Assembly: GCF_029784135.1 (NCBI RefSeq) | Contig: NC_073745.1 | Coordinates: forward strand, 107,797,716-107,861,715 | Length of the DNA: 64,000 nt | Direction of reading: 5' to 3' | Source of the DNA: Toxorhynchites rutilus septentrionalis | Lineage: Eukaryota; Arthropoda; Insecta; Diptera; Culicidae | Shown here: positions 46,346 through 57,739 of the stretch, in pieces | Layout of the letters: every line of letters begins with the position of its first letter | Position numbering within the stretch: position 1 is the stretch's first letter | Made by a program: the position numbers and the translations under genes | Notes under the pieces: generated by a model | Told to the model about the DNA's origin: nothing | Seen by the model: the letters and a program-made list of their open reading frames with translations, nothing else | Database searches by the model: none

Positions 46346-46738
46346 TCGCGAATAATCTAGGTTCCACTGCATTATGTTTATTGGGAAACGAACCTCAATC
46401 CAGTCAGTCGAATCAAAAATGTACACTGAAATCATTAAGCCATGCGTCTCCATCATAGCATTGACATTCACCTGTGGTAGCGCGCGGTGAAACACCATTA
46501 GGTTTTGTTTCCCGATAATCTCTGCTGATTTTGAAACAATAACAACCGTAGGTGTAACAATTATTAAGCCATAATCATTATATCAAATGTCTCTATATGT
46601 TGAATGTCACAACCTATTGTGTCCACTGGTTACCTCGTACAGCTGATTGATTACGCTTAATCGTTCGGAATTTTTTAAAGAAACTTCCGATTGGTGACTT
46701 AATCTTAATCTTACGATACGGGGCTTATATATACACCA

Positions 46739-47240
46739 CTATTCTGTATTTCGATCGATTCGAAATATTTCGAACGAATTTATTAAATTCCATTCTGTAT
46801 TCCGTTCGAGTTGTTTTTGCATTTTGTTCGATCTGTTTCTCTTAAGGCGCGTCGACATTATGCCGAATGATACCGATCGGCCTGTACCAGGCGGCATATT
46901 CGGTTCGTTATGTAATGTGGACGCCCCATCGGATGCACGAAGCCGTCACGAACACACGAAGCACTATGTCGTCAACGCTAATTTACTTCGTTTTGTTTTG
47001 GTTCGACTTTCCCGAACCGGACCCACTTGTTTCGGGTTGGGTTCGGTTTGATTCGAGTCGGTTTTCGGCACGTCGGCAAGCCCGGGCGGTACGTCCACAT
47101 TTAGCCGGCTTTACCGGGCGGCCAAGGCCGATTGGCGTAATGTGGACGCGTCTTTAGAACATTAAAAGGGCAAACGTTCGAAATAGGTGATGCGAAATTA
47201 TAACTCGAACGAAATGGAAATCCGTCGGAATACAGAATAG
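46739..47240. mobile_element. Outer MITE with CTATTCTGTATT ends
   Basis: Inverted ends CTATTCTGTATTTCGATCGA and CTATTCTGTATTCCGACGGA, with inner inverted matches (CCGTTCGAG and CTCGAACG). It is interrupted by the 309-bp MITE at 46845-47153. No coding capacity. Confidence 0.7.
46845..47153. mobile_element. PIF/Harbinger-like MITE, 309 bp, TTA target
   Basis: Ends AGGCGCGTCGACATTATGCC and (inverted) AGACGCGTCCACATTACGCC, flanked by TTA (46842-46844 and 47154-47156). Internal GTAATGTGGACGC and CGTACGTCCACATT blocks echo the ends. A three-base TTA duplication is the PIF/Harbinger signature. It is much GC-richer than its surroundings. Confidence 0.8.
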
Positions 47241-47639
47241 GGCTGATAAAGTAGTCCAAATTTACCATAGCATATAACCACGGGATCAGAAATGATTGAA
47301 TTTGATTGATTTAAGTTTTCAATGGCAAGTAGTAACAAGTAATAACAAGTAAGTATGTAAACAAATTAATTTGTTTTTGAGTCTCAATTATGTCATACTC
47401 TGACAATTTCTACATGTTATTGAAGCAAACACGCTACTCACTTAAAATAGATGGTAATATACTAATACAAAACTGAATGTTGAATTACATAACATTTCCA
47501 AAAACTACATTTCCACATTCCACAGAAATATTTCATCCATTACAACTATGTTTACAATACATCAGCATTACAATTCCTATGTCAATTCGACCAATTGTAC
47601 CTGTTTCCTCAGCAGTAGTGCCCACTTACGACGGTAAGA

Positions 47640-48240
47640 GCTTTCCGACCGATTATACTTGAGAGAGCGGACTCGGAAAGGAGTGTCGTTTTCCGCTGCC
47701 CTACTGCCTTCGTAAAGTCACGCAACGGAGCAACGAGCAAGGAGCAATTGGATCCACCGTGTCATATCGAGCAACGGCGTCGCTCAATCTCCGGGACACG
47801 AAACCGGACCATCCAGTTATCCTGGCGTGCGAGGTGGCGCCACCAACCAGCCACCGGCGCGCGTTATTCACGGAACAATTTGGCAGCTTCTGACACTCTT
47901 TGCCATCATCAGTATGGTTTTGGTGCGGACGGACGACAGTCTTCAGCGACCGTGCATTCAGACATTTTTGGGTCGGTGGGACTTTCGTCCGTTTGTAACC
48001 GCCAGATGCGACGAAAAGGAGGAGGTGTGTGTGTGATGTTCGTGATTCAATTGAGTGTCGATGTGATTGAGTGTGACAATCAAGCAAAACAACAACACAG
48101 AATAGTTCGACTGCAGTGATTTAGTGCAAGGTGCAAAGCGAATCTATACATCATTGGTGCGGAATGTGGCAATAAATCTCGCTTTTGGGTTAAGTAAATC
48201 ATTTCAAACCGCCAGGGAGAAAGTTTGGAGTGGTCGATCG
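47640..48240 (+). other. Possible host 5' UTR exon with splice donor
   Basis: GC-rich, repeat-free block followed at 48241 by a good donor (GATCG/GTGAGAG). The last 250 bases have the look of dipteran 5' leaders (CAAGCAAAACAACAACACAG, GATTTAGTGCAAGGTGCAAA). No long ATG-initiated frame with recognisable content. A 69-codon frame at 47827 starts at GTG, so it is not credited. Could equally be intergenic. Confidence 0.25.
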
Positions 48241-50330
48241 GTGAGAGATAATTAATTGGTCTATTTATTATTTCGTTTTTGTTTTTATCTTACTGCTTGG
48301 TTTGGATTAGAATACAGTGATTGCAGTGCGTAGTGTGCTTGTTGTGGAATATAATGAAAGAATTGTTCAATTCAAATATGAGCTAATGAAACTGTATTCA
48401 GGTATGATTTTCGGCGGAATATATTCAGGTGACATTGAAAACGGCGAACAGTGAATAATATATTTTTTCGTTTAATTTGTAAGTTCAATAACAGGAAACT
48501 ACAGTACAGAAAACCATATACAACCCATCGGCATTTCCAAGCAAAAAATCAAGATTTATAAATTTCGTTTTTTTTTTCTTCGCAGAATGATAACACAATT
48601 TGACTACTTATCCATTTCTTATAAGTATTAGTGAGTTTAAAGCACTGTTTTCAACATTGTTCTGTAGGGTCCATAATAAATAATATACAATTTATATACA
48701 CACAACTTCTATTATCCTGCTAGTCGAGAGATTTATACCTTGGTGAAACAGACTTGACAGACGAAAGAAAAGAGGATTAGCATTGAAGAACCTGGAAGTT
48801 TGATGATAAGCTACTATATTGGAGCCGAGTGAAAATAAACAGATGAATTGATCGAGTTAAGCCACCCTTAGGGCATCCGTATACTAATACACAGCATTTG
48901 ACAGCGTCAAACATGTCCGGGTCGCAAATGCAAGTTGCGACCACTGTCACTCGCAAGAACTGCCAAACTCTCAAGCTGGTGTAAATCAAGGCGCTTAATA
49001 ACTACCAGGTGGGTCAAAATGTGAAAGCCACTCTACAGCCATTAATTACAAAATGACATTGACACACTTCTAAAATAAAAAAATTATGAATGAAAATTTA
49101 CTTTTCTGTTTCGAATATGTATTCTATGCAATACACTATTACGTAATATTGAACTGAAATTGTGTCTGATGATGATTTTATATTATAATGGCGAGTTTTT
49201 GTAAATGTTGTGTGTTGTGAAATCTATATCCAAATGGCTAAGAGAGCGTCGTGTTTTATATAATCGAATAACTTAAGAATCTCCATTCAAATTTTAAGAT
49301 TGCAAAACTGCCTTCTTTAAATTTTCGCGAATTTAACGATCGAGTTAAATATGATTAGTGAATGGGCGCACCTTGTTACATATATCTGCTTGAACTCACC
49401 GAGTTGTTTGATAGTTTGGCAATGACAGCTAAATTTGCGACACATCGCGGATCATATCCTCTAGGCCGGGGCCTGAGTTAAGCCCAACAAGTATCTCGAA
49501 GAGTGAATGTCTATTTATACGTTACGATTAGCTGAATTGACTGAACTCGCTTGATAATCGGTTGATTCACCTTGTCTATCCACACAGTATGAGCTACAGG
49601 TGTGAAATTAGAAGCTACTTAGCGGGTTCACCAGGGTTGCCAAGTGATTTTTTAATTGTCTTCAAACGGTATGAAATTTCTTCATACCTTACATTAACCT
49701 ACCTTTACCATCGCGAGTGTGAGTACAAACCAAGAAGGTACCTCAAGAATCATCAAATTTTCATAGTATTCTTTTATTTTTCTGCGTCTCCGACTCGGAA
49801 TACCCGTACTTCAGCAATAACACCACCCATGTTAAAAAAATGGGTGGGTTATATCTATGATATAACCGCAATGTTGACATGGGACTAGCTTAGTTTAGGA
49901 ATCATTTGTTTGTATTGATTGAATTTTTGATTGAATGAGACAATTTTCGAATTCAATCGAATTCAATATATGCTTTGTGAGTAAAGAGATTGAATAAATG
50001 CCATGTAAGGTCAATTCATGCATTGTGATAGATTATGTTCTTCGTTACAAGTAAATTTAAAGACAATCCTTTTACGTTTGGTATGATGCCTAGGACAAAA
50101 TATGTGAGCGGAAGAATTATCAAACGATTATTTTATTTTACATTTCCCTCTGAAGTTTGCATCTCTCAAGAGTACGTACTTCTCGAACCGCGAATTTGTT
50201 TGATTTGATGAACTTCAGGTACTCAGTGCCAGATATTCGGGTAGAAGATATGAAGGCATACTCTTCAATGCAATCTTGAGTAACCGAGCCAAAGCGTTGT
50301 GTTCGTACCCGTTTTTGTAATCCGTGTTAG
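48241..50330. other. No gene recognised
   Basis: AT-rich. A motif pair, GATATAACCGCAATGTTGAC (49859) and GATATAACCGCAAGGTAGAC (50382), marks a diverged local duplication of about 540-base spacing (49830-49910 and 50370-50430). Nothing else is supported. Confidence 0.4.
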
Positions 50331-50799
50331 GAAAACACTTTTCGTAGTGCAAAAAAAAACTATGGATGGATTATACCTATGATATAACCGCAAGGTAGAC
50401 GTGGGACTGCCGTTGGCTTAGTAATCAATTGTATTTCTTCTATTAGTAATAATCCCACCTCGGATGTTCCTCATTGGGTACGATATCGCCGCTGCGCAGA
50501 GCTATCTTTTGTGTGTATTGATTGACTTATTGATCAAACTAGTGCATGAATGAAACTATTTACGAATTCAAATACAAACGAATCTCAATTTGAGCCAATT
50601 TACGCATGATGGTTGTAGTTATCGCAGCAAATAATTATCAACATTTTGTCTAATCATCAAACGATATGCGTAGAAGTTCAGTGAGTTGGCGACATGAAGA
50701 GATATCTTACAATGCAGTCTCAATCAAGCCAAAGCGTTGCATTTATACCCGCTTTTGAAGACCGTGTTGAATAAACGAATTTCGGAGTGTTAAAATACA

Positions 50800-51795
50800 T
50801 GGGGTTTTCAAAGTATTGCCGACTTGATTGTATCTGCAATGCCAATTTTCCCAACAAAAGTACCCGCAGCTCGCATCTAATTTGCAATGGGAATTTCCTC
50901 AGACTCCATATTTTTGAAATCTGTGTTAGGGAAACATTCCAATTTGGAAAAACGCAAACGAGTACAAAGGTTTACGCTGCTTGCTTCTAATTCGCTATGC
51001 CGATTTCCACAGGCTCCATGGTTTTGAAGTCTGTGTTAGGGAAACATTCCGATTTGCAGAAACGCAAGCGAGTACAAAAGTACAAAAGTGATTTCAATAG
51101 CTGTTTTGAAAGCAATTTTAAGGCTATTGAAACAAGTTTTTGGATCAAAAAGTAACTAGCATAGAACGCGTAGACATTTTATCTTTCGAATGAAGTGTTT
51201 ATCATACCATTTCTTTCAGTTGTTTAGGAGCTATAAACGCTCAAAATCTCGTTCTCCGGCGTAACGCTTTCGTTTTCGAAACTTTGAACTTACACCCCAG
51301 TATAGAAATGACAGACGTAGTTCTACGTCAAAAACATGCTGGTACAGAAGTACCTCCGGCTTGCATGAATCAACATCTTCAACTTATACCGTGTTCAGGA
51401 AACACATTCTAGCCTGCACAAAGGCAAGCGAGTACAAAAGTACTCGTAGTTTGAATTTATTTGCAAAACCGATTTCCCCAGACACCTTGGTTTTGAATTC
51501 TGTGTTAGGCAAACACATTTCAGTCGAAACAAAAATACCCCCGACCTGCATGAATTCGCAACGCCAATTCCACCACGCTCCATGGATTTGAAGTCTGTAT
51601 TAGGGAAACACATTTCAGTCGGAACAAAAATACCCCCAACTTGCATGAATTTGCAATGCCAATTACCTCACGCTCCATGGTTTTGAAGTCTGTGTTAGAT
51701 AACACATTTCGGTGAGAACAAAAATCCCCACACTTTCATGTATTTGCAATGCCGATTTCCCCAACGCTGCTTGGCTATGATGGCTGTGTTGGGGA
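50800..51795. repeat. 95-110-bp tandem array
   Basis: CTGTGTTAGGGAAACATTCC-type starts occur at 50921, 51031, 51390, 51500, 51595, 51690 and 51784. Units share GTTTTGAAGTCTGTG, ATTTGCAATGCCGATTTCC and ACAAAAGTAC. Spacing drops from 110 to 95 along the array. It is interrupted at about 51090-51350 by a GACGTAGTTCTACGTC end fragment. Confidence 0.85.
51090..51340 (+). repeat. G-type end fragment inside the tandem array
   Basis: Ends ACAGACGTAGTTCTACGTCA-AAAA at about 51312-51335. A related stretch in reverse orientation (GGGGTGTGAGTTCAAAGTTT) lies at 54357. A second such end with a mutated palindrome is at 51800-52080. Confidence 0.6.
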
Positions 51796-52080
51796 AACCG
51801 TAAATCGGGCCAATCAAAACGAGATAGTTAGGACGTTTAGATAACGCTTAACATTTTAGAGTTATTCAATTGTTTATCTAATGATAAATAACATTTATTA
51901 ATTGCGATAGATGCGTAGAAATATTCCCCATCAATTGATGCAAACATTTTTCCGATACAATAAGAAATGTTCGTATAAGCATTTGCAGTCTTTCCTTTTT
52001 TCCTGCATGTTCTGCGTTGAGGCTTTTATTTTATCCCCCATATACTCCGGTTAGACGTAGTCTCTCGTCAAAACAGAATC

Positions 52081-52515
52081 AACTTTTTGGTACATATTTA
52101 CTCATGCTTCTTTCATTTCTTTAATTGTTCTGATCACATTAGGTTTTTGACGATGATTCAGCTTCATAATGGCCCAGTGTCTCTCAATCGACGAAGCTTC
52201 AATGTATTTGGGGGATCAAGATCTTTCAACACTAAATGGACGAATTTTTTCTTCACCAAACATATAAAAATGAAACCGAAATAGCTGTCAAAGTAATCCT
52301 CATCATAATGCATTATTGGCAACATTGCCTTGTTTTGACATCTAGCAAACAATTTCAATTAGAAAAAAAACAAGTTGTTGGAAAGGATTTTCTGCTTCAG
52401 AAAATATAAACCACTTTTTCGCAGCTCATGTATTCTATTCAACGGTCCAAAACTAGAATTTCACATGAAAATTAATAATAATACAATTGACGAAATTTTA
52501 AAACTCACATAAATA
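52081..52515. other. No gene recognised
   Basis: AT-rich, short frames on both strands, no motif. Confidence 0.4.
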
Positions 52516-53800
52516 AAGGGTGTGTCACATCAAATTGCATCACGGAAAAAACGCTGTAGAAATTCGCCCAGTGACCGATCCTTTTGAAAATTTTAGACAG
52601 TAAAATAAAAACTATTAAACAACTTTTGGCATTTTCTTTTTATTCATACTTCGATCCCAAGCCCGTATGCTCGCACCTTCCTCTTTACCCCGTCCATAAG
52701 GTTCTGTACAACGTCAGGTTGTAGTTTTTTTTTAACAGAAATTCATTTTCTCTTGAAGTCCGCCTTCGATTTGACAACTTTTGGGTTCTTCCGGAGGGCC
52801 TGCTTCATAATCGCCCAATATTTCTCTATTGGGCGAAGCTCCGGCGCGTTGGGCGGGTTCATTTCCTTTGGCACGAAGGTGACCCCGTTGGCTTCGTACC
52901 ACTCCAACACGTCCTTTGAATAGTGGCACGAAGCGAGATCCGGCCAGAAGATGGTCGGGCCCTCGTGCTGCTTCAATAGTGGTAGTAAGCGCTTCTGTAG
53001 GCACTCCTTAAGGTAAACCTGCCCGTTTACCGTGCCGGTCATCACGAAGGGGGCGCTCCGCTTTCCGCAAGAGCAGATCGCTTGCCACACCATGTACTTT
53101 TTGGCAAACTTGGATAGTTTCTGCTTGCGAATCTCCTCCGGAACGCTGAATTTGTCCTCTGCGGAGAAGAACAACAGGCCCGGCAGCTGACGAAAGTCCG
53201 CTTTGACGTAGGTTTCGTCGTCCATTACCAGGCAATGCGACTTCGTCAGCATTTCGGTGTACAGCTTCCGGACTCGCGTCTTCCCCACCATGTTTTGCCT
53301 TTCGTCGCGGTTAGGAGCCTTCTGAACCTTGTATGTACGCAGGCCCTCCCGCTGCTTGGTCCGCTGGACGAATGAACTTGACAAATTCAGCTTATTGGCG
53401 ACATCCCGGACCGAACTTCTCGGATCACGTCTAAACTGCTTAACTACGCGCTTGTGATCTTTTTCACTGACGGAGCATCCATTCACCTTCCGGTCGATGG
53501 TTGGGTTCTAGAAGTATCGTTTTAGTACTCTGCTGACCGTGGATTGGACGATTCCCAGCATCTTACCGATGTCCCGATGTGACAACTCCGGATTCTCAAA
53601 ATGAGTGCGCAGGATTAATTCACGACGCTCTTTTTCGTTCGACGACATTTTTCCAAATTTACGAAAAATTGACAGTGAAGCATGGCCAACGTGATCTATA
53701 CACTCTTATCTGATTATAAGCGAAAGCTGAAGATATAATTCCTAAAAATTAAATTTCTACAACGTTTTTTCCGTGATGCAATTTGATGTGACACACCCTT
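52516..53800 (-). mobile_element. ITmD37E-type transposon, copy 3
   Basis: 1,285-bp element with both terminal repeats intact (AAGGGTGTGTCACATCAAAT-TGCATCACGGAAAAAACG) and TA on each side (52514-52515, 53801-53802). Same subfamily as copy 2. The transposase is inactivated, so this copy has good ends and a dead gene, the reverse of copy 2. Confidence 0.93.
52644..53648 (-). pseudogene. DD37E transposase pseudogene
   Basis: From ATG 53648 (MSSNEKERRELILRTHFE) the protein is about 95 percent identical to the copy-2 transposase. It has a Glu-to-TAG stop after KRYF at about 53510, a 12-base in-frame deletion just before NGCSVSEKD, and a Trp-to-TGA stop after FKRK near 52742, with a base change near the following poly-A run. 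The catalytic residues VMDDETY, FWPDLASCHYS and PIEKYWA are present and keep the 37-residue spacing. Confidence 0.92.
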
Positions 53801-53805
53801 TAGTT

Positions 53806-54950
53806 TCCTTATTTTCTACTATTTTAAATTCGTTTCTCCGTTTAGCAATCCCTTCTTTGTTCTTGTATGTCCTGTAATTTATATTAAAACTATTATTTCT
53901 GCTATACTTCGCTTCGATTTCATTCTACTCAGGTTTTTTCAATTTTCAACAATTATTTAACTCAAAAAATCTAGAACTCTATTCGATCTTTTCACTATCT
54001 AACTTTTTTCTCTTCACATCTATTTGAATTGAATTATTTGTCTCCTTACAAAAACAATAGTGATTTGTTGTTCATTTGTCAACAACAACGATCGAGGCTG
54101 GTACAAAGTGGTACGATCAGAACAAACAGCCCATCGGTGCCTTAACACAAGTTTTTACTTTGCAACAAAGGTTTCAAGAGCTTTGAAGATATCGACTTTT
54201 GTGCATGGAAAGTATTTGCGGTCAAAATTTCAGGAAAACTGCTGCAGAATCGCATCAAAAGATTGTTGAAGCTTACGGCTAACATGCTCTAGGAGATCGC
54301 AGTGCTTTGAGTGGTTAAAAATTTAAAAATTGTGTTTTGACGTTCTTTTCTGTAATGGGGTGTGAGTTCAAAGTTTTAAAAACGAGAGCGTTGCGTTATG
54401 AGGTTATACAACAAAGAACCAAATTTCGAATCTTGATTTAGGATAAAATTGAGAATGTTATTTAAATAAACACTAGTTATAACATAAATTCTTTGAAACG
54501 AATTTGATTTTATGTATCAACCTTTGAGAGGGGCCGGTTTATAGAAGTAGATAATTCTACTTAAATATTTCAGGTTTTCACTATTTTTAGATATTTCTGC
54601 ACTTGCTCAACAAAATTTCAATGTCTATATACCATTGAATGAATAATGAAATACCTGTTTGAAGAGCCGTGGGTAGACCTAGGTTTCATTTTCTGATTTA
54701 TGAGATACAAGCACTTGAAAAACAGGTATTTTGAAGCGTTGTCACGTCACAAAAATAGAGCATTTTTTTAGTTTATCAGGTGAACTTAAGTTCAAACATT
54801 TTTATACTTGGCTAGCAAACAATGAGGGTTAACAAACCACAAAATTTAGTCAAAATCGGTTCACAAATAAAGCAGTATTAACTGTGTCAAAAAGTTGCTG
54901 TCACGTCCCGAAAAGTATGCCAACTATTCCAGTGTGACGTGACAACATTT
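53806..54950. other. No gene recognised
   Basis: AT-rich. 54330-54420 carries an inverted match to 51260-51330 (G-type end). CACGTCAC and GTGACGTGAC motifs recur at about 54750, 54900, 54935 and 55465, on both sides of the next MITE, suggesting it sits inside an older repeat. Confidence 0.35.
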
Positions 54951-54951
54951 T

Positions 54952-55316
54952 GGGCCTGATTCTCGAATACACTTCACGGTGGAAACGAAATAAACGGCAC
55001 GTCATTGAACTACGTTTTACGAGTTAGTGAAGTGTCGAAGATAATAATGAGTTTTCAGGCAGAATGAGCACATTTCAAATAAAAAATCATTAATGAAAAT
55101 TACCTTCTTCGCATCAAACTGGTGAGTGGAAAACTTTGTTTTCTTCATGTGATATAATAATCTCATACAAAAATTTCATCTGAAGATAATTTGATATTAT
55201 AATGATAAGTTTTAGTGGAAAACTAATTTCGTATCCAGATGTCGACACCGTACCGTTGTCATCGCGGATACATTTCATTCCGTTTCCACCGTGAATTGTA
55301 TTCGAGAATCAGCCCC
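54952..55316. mobile_element. 365-bp MITE with CTGATTCTCGAATACA ends
   Basis: Inverted ends GGGCCTGATTCTCGAATACA and GGGGCTGATTCTCGAATACA continue through CACGGTGGAAACG-type sequence. TTT lies on both sides as a possible 3-bp target. No ORF of note. Confidence 0.75.
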
Positions 55317-56390
55317 TTTGACTCACCACAAGTTTTTTTTATTTGCGCTTTCATGTATGAATTACACAAAAATAAACGATATTATACTAGAATTAAGAAA
55401 ATTCCCTACAAGAATCGACAGTTGGAATTAATATTTGATTGGCTTGTTGTCAGCCAACTACTTTTGTGACGTGACTTTTTTGCTGTTTCGGAGTGCTGAA
55501 TATAAATTATCAATTTCTTGATTTGTCAACAATAGATGAGTGTAAATTCCTGAATATAGAATTTAATCTTGTTGTTCCAGTTTATGGATAATAGAAAATT
55601 CATAGGATATGGGTTTTGGGGGTTTCGGGTTTCTTACCAGCAGAAGTCTAATGTCGTATTCCGATGCCTTTTCGGAATGGAAGATGGTGACTTCCGGGTC
55701 GGTCAAAACGACTCCAAAAGGCCGAAAATAGCATGAAATCCCACAACATGATCGGGAGTGATAATTTTAGCATATGGGTGTGCGAAGAAGAAAAAAGAAA
55801 ATTAAGTTTTATGATGAGCAGACAGAATTTGATCCAGAGGGAAATAATGTTAGAATGGGAAGAACTTAGCCTTATAACGGCGCATGTGGAGCTAGATAAA
55901 GAAAGCGTACAGACAATGTCATCTTCAACACGCAAACATAAACACACCTGGACAGGTACGAGCACGTGCACACACAGATGCATACATAGAGTTAATCGAA
56001 TATTTCCGATAGCACAATCAAATGCGTTCCCCTAGTAGTGAGCACCGCTCGATGAGCCAGGCTTATGCGAGCCATTGATGACAAGCGCCAGATTGAATAT
56101 GTTAAATAATTACGAAGCAAAAACTGGTGGTCGGTTCTGGAGCAGCCCGACTTTTTCCAAATCGGCATGCCTTCTACTACAAGCAACAGATAGATACAAT
56201 TTCTATAGTTTATTTTGACATACAACAAGCTATCTGTTACATGATGATTTAGGATATGTTTGAAAAACTACATCGTTAAACTCTTTGGTAATGATTTTGT
56301 AGCCGTTTTCCTTAGTTGTTGGGTTTTTTTTGTTCACTCCACCAGTGTTTAAAACCGAGTCATATTTATAGAAATCACTTCTTGCAGCAT
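55317..56390. other. No gene recognised
   Basis: Short opposing frames (100 codons plus at 55733, 111 minus at 55983) have no recognisable content. Repeat-free within this window. Confidence 0.35.
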
Positions 56391-56391
56391 A

Positions 56392-56552
56392 TTAACTCTT
56401 TATAAGGCCGTAAATACTAGGCAAGCAATCGACTCAAACTTCAGAGAATATAATCCGCACATGAAGAATAACACACATTTACCTTTGAAAAAACATGGCT
56501 GAAAATTTGTGGTAATATAGCTGCCACTGCCCGTTAACCCCAAAAACACATT
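56392..56552 (-). repeat. TTAA MITE, partial copy
   Basis: TTAACTCTTTATAAGGCCG, then CTAGGCAAGCAATCGACTCA-AACTTCAGAGAA and GCCACTGCCCGTTAACCCCA, matches the right quarter of the 36972-37550 element in reverse. Confidence 0.75.
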
Positions 56553-56684
56553 CCTTGACTATTCGTTCTAAGTGGAAGTTAAACATGAGCGATTGATCCA
56601 TCGTCACGCCTAAGTCTCGAAGATACTCGTACTCCCGCCTATAGTCGAAAGTTATCAGCTGAGCTCTCCTGGTAAAAGAGCAAA

Positions 56685-57505
56685 TCCAAATGAAATCGTC
56701 CTAAAAATGTAGATTTTAAAAACATGTATTTTTAATTCGAACGGAAATTTGTATTCCGTTTACGTTGGAGGAAACATGAGTTTTCCACAGCAATTGAGAA
56801 TATTGTGACTCAAGTGTAACTTTTCAATAGAGCGTATTGATTTTAGTAAGAGAAATCTTTGATAATTAATATCTCAAAAACTATGAGTCGTACCTAAATA
56901 GTGTCTTACAAAGAGTTATAGAGTATTGGTTTTTTTTTTTTATCTTCGCTTGTTTTACGTCGGCATATTTCCGCCACTTTAGTGCCAATCACCGACATCA
57001 GGGAGGCGACTCCACCTGTTCCTACCTATCAGACTCAACAACTCATGAGCCGGGCCAACTTCTTTTACTTCCCTTCCGAAGGAAGACGTAACCAGAGATT
57101 TTTCGCCTCAGAAAATCCCAAATACGCCAGCTGGGATTGAACCCAGGCCGATCGGATTGTGAGGCTGTTACGCTAACCACACAACCACTGGCACCGTCTA
57201 TAGAGTATTGGTGTTTAAACGTGAAAAAAATATACACTTGGAAAAAAAAAATATCTAAAATATGTATTTTTAATTTTTTATTCATTTTTTTAATGTCATG
57301 CCTCAAAATTCAATTTTTTTTTCAAAACAAAATAAGATAGAAAAACTATTTTTGACCAACTTTGTGGAACATCGAATTTTCCAGAATTTTCGAAACTTAG
57401 AATTTCTGTATGTTAACAATTTATTTTAGTCACAAATGATGAATCCTAATGTGATTTGAAACAAAAAAAGCTCATTATGACTCTTCTTCTAAATGCAGCC
57501 AGCCA
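56685..57505 (+). repeat. Repeat family R, copy 2 (split by SINE)
   Basis: Collinear with 61975-62500: GTTGGAGGAAACATGAG, AGTAAGAGAAATCTTTGATA, CTATGAGTCGTACC, then after the SINE TTTGTGGAACATCG and AATTTCTGTATGTTAACAAT. Confidence 0.8.
56931..57198 (-). mobile_element. tRNA-derived SINE with perfect target duplication
   Basis: Minus strand from 57198: CAGTGGTTGTGTGGTTAGCG (A box at 57168-57179) and GGTTCAATCCC (B box at 57133-57143), an RNA polymerase III promoter. The body includes GGTTACGTCTTCCTTCGGAA-GGGAAGTAAA, and the 3' end is a run of A. Flanked by TATAGAGTATTGGT at 56917-56930 and 57199-57212; R copy 3 has the single site. It resembles mosquito tRNA-SINEs such as Feilai; the exact family is not certain. 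Confidence 0.92.
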
Positions 57506-57579
57506 TATATAATCTGTGACGGTAGAACAATATTCGCATAGGTTCGTCACAACTGACTTTTCTTTCAAGAACCCATTAC

Positions 57580-57735
57580 GAAAGCGAGAAATTGAATAAA
57601 GTAGTCATAAGCCCCAGTTCATGTTCATCCTTGAATTCTTTCAGATGTTTGGCGGGGAGCCTATCTGGTCTTGCTGACTTACCCGAGCCCAGACCCTATA
57701 GACCTTGTTTCACTTCACGATACGAGAGATTCAAC
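57580..57735 (-). pseudogene. Reverse transcriptase remnant
   Basis: Minus strand gives LGSGKSARPDRLPAKHLKEF then KDEHELGLMTTLFNFSLS, resembling the segment before RT motif 1 in LINEs (K-x-PGPD-x-IPAE-x-LK). Only about 50 residues and one stop. Confidence 0.35.
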
Positions 57736-57739
57736 AAGT

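Noticed and set aside
47827..48036. 69-codon frame with a hydrophobic segment
   Set aside because: Opens at GTG, not ATG; no eukaryotic start context and no family resemblance.
50800..51795. Spaced repeats considered as CRISPR-like
   Set aside because: Units are 95-110 bases, diverged and without unique spacers; eukaryotic tandem repeat.
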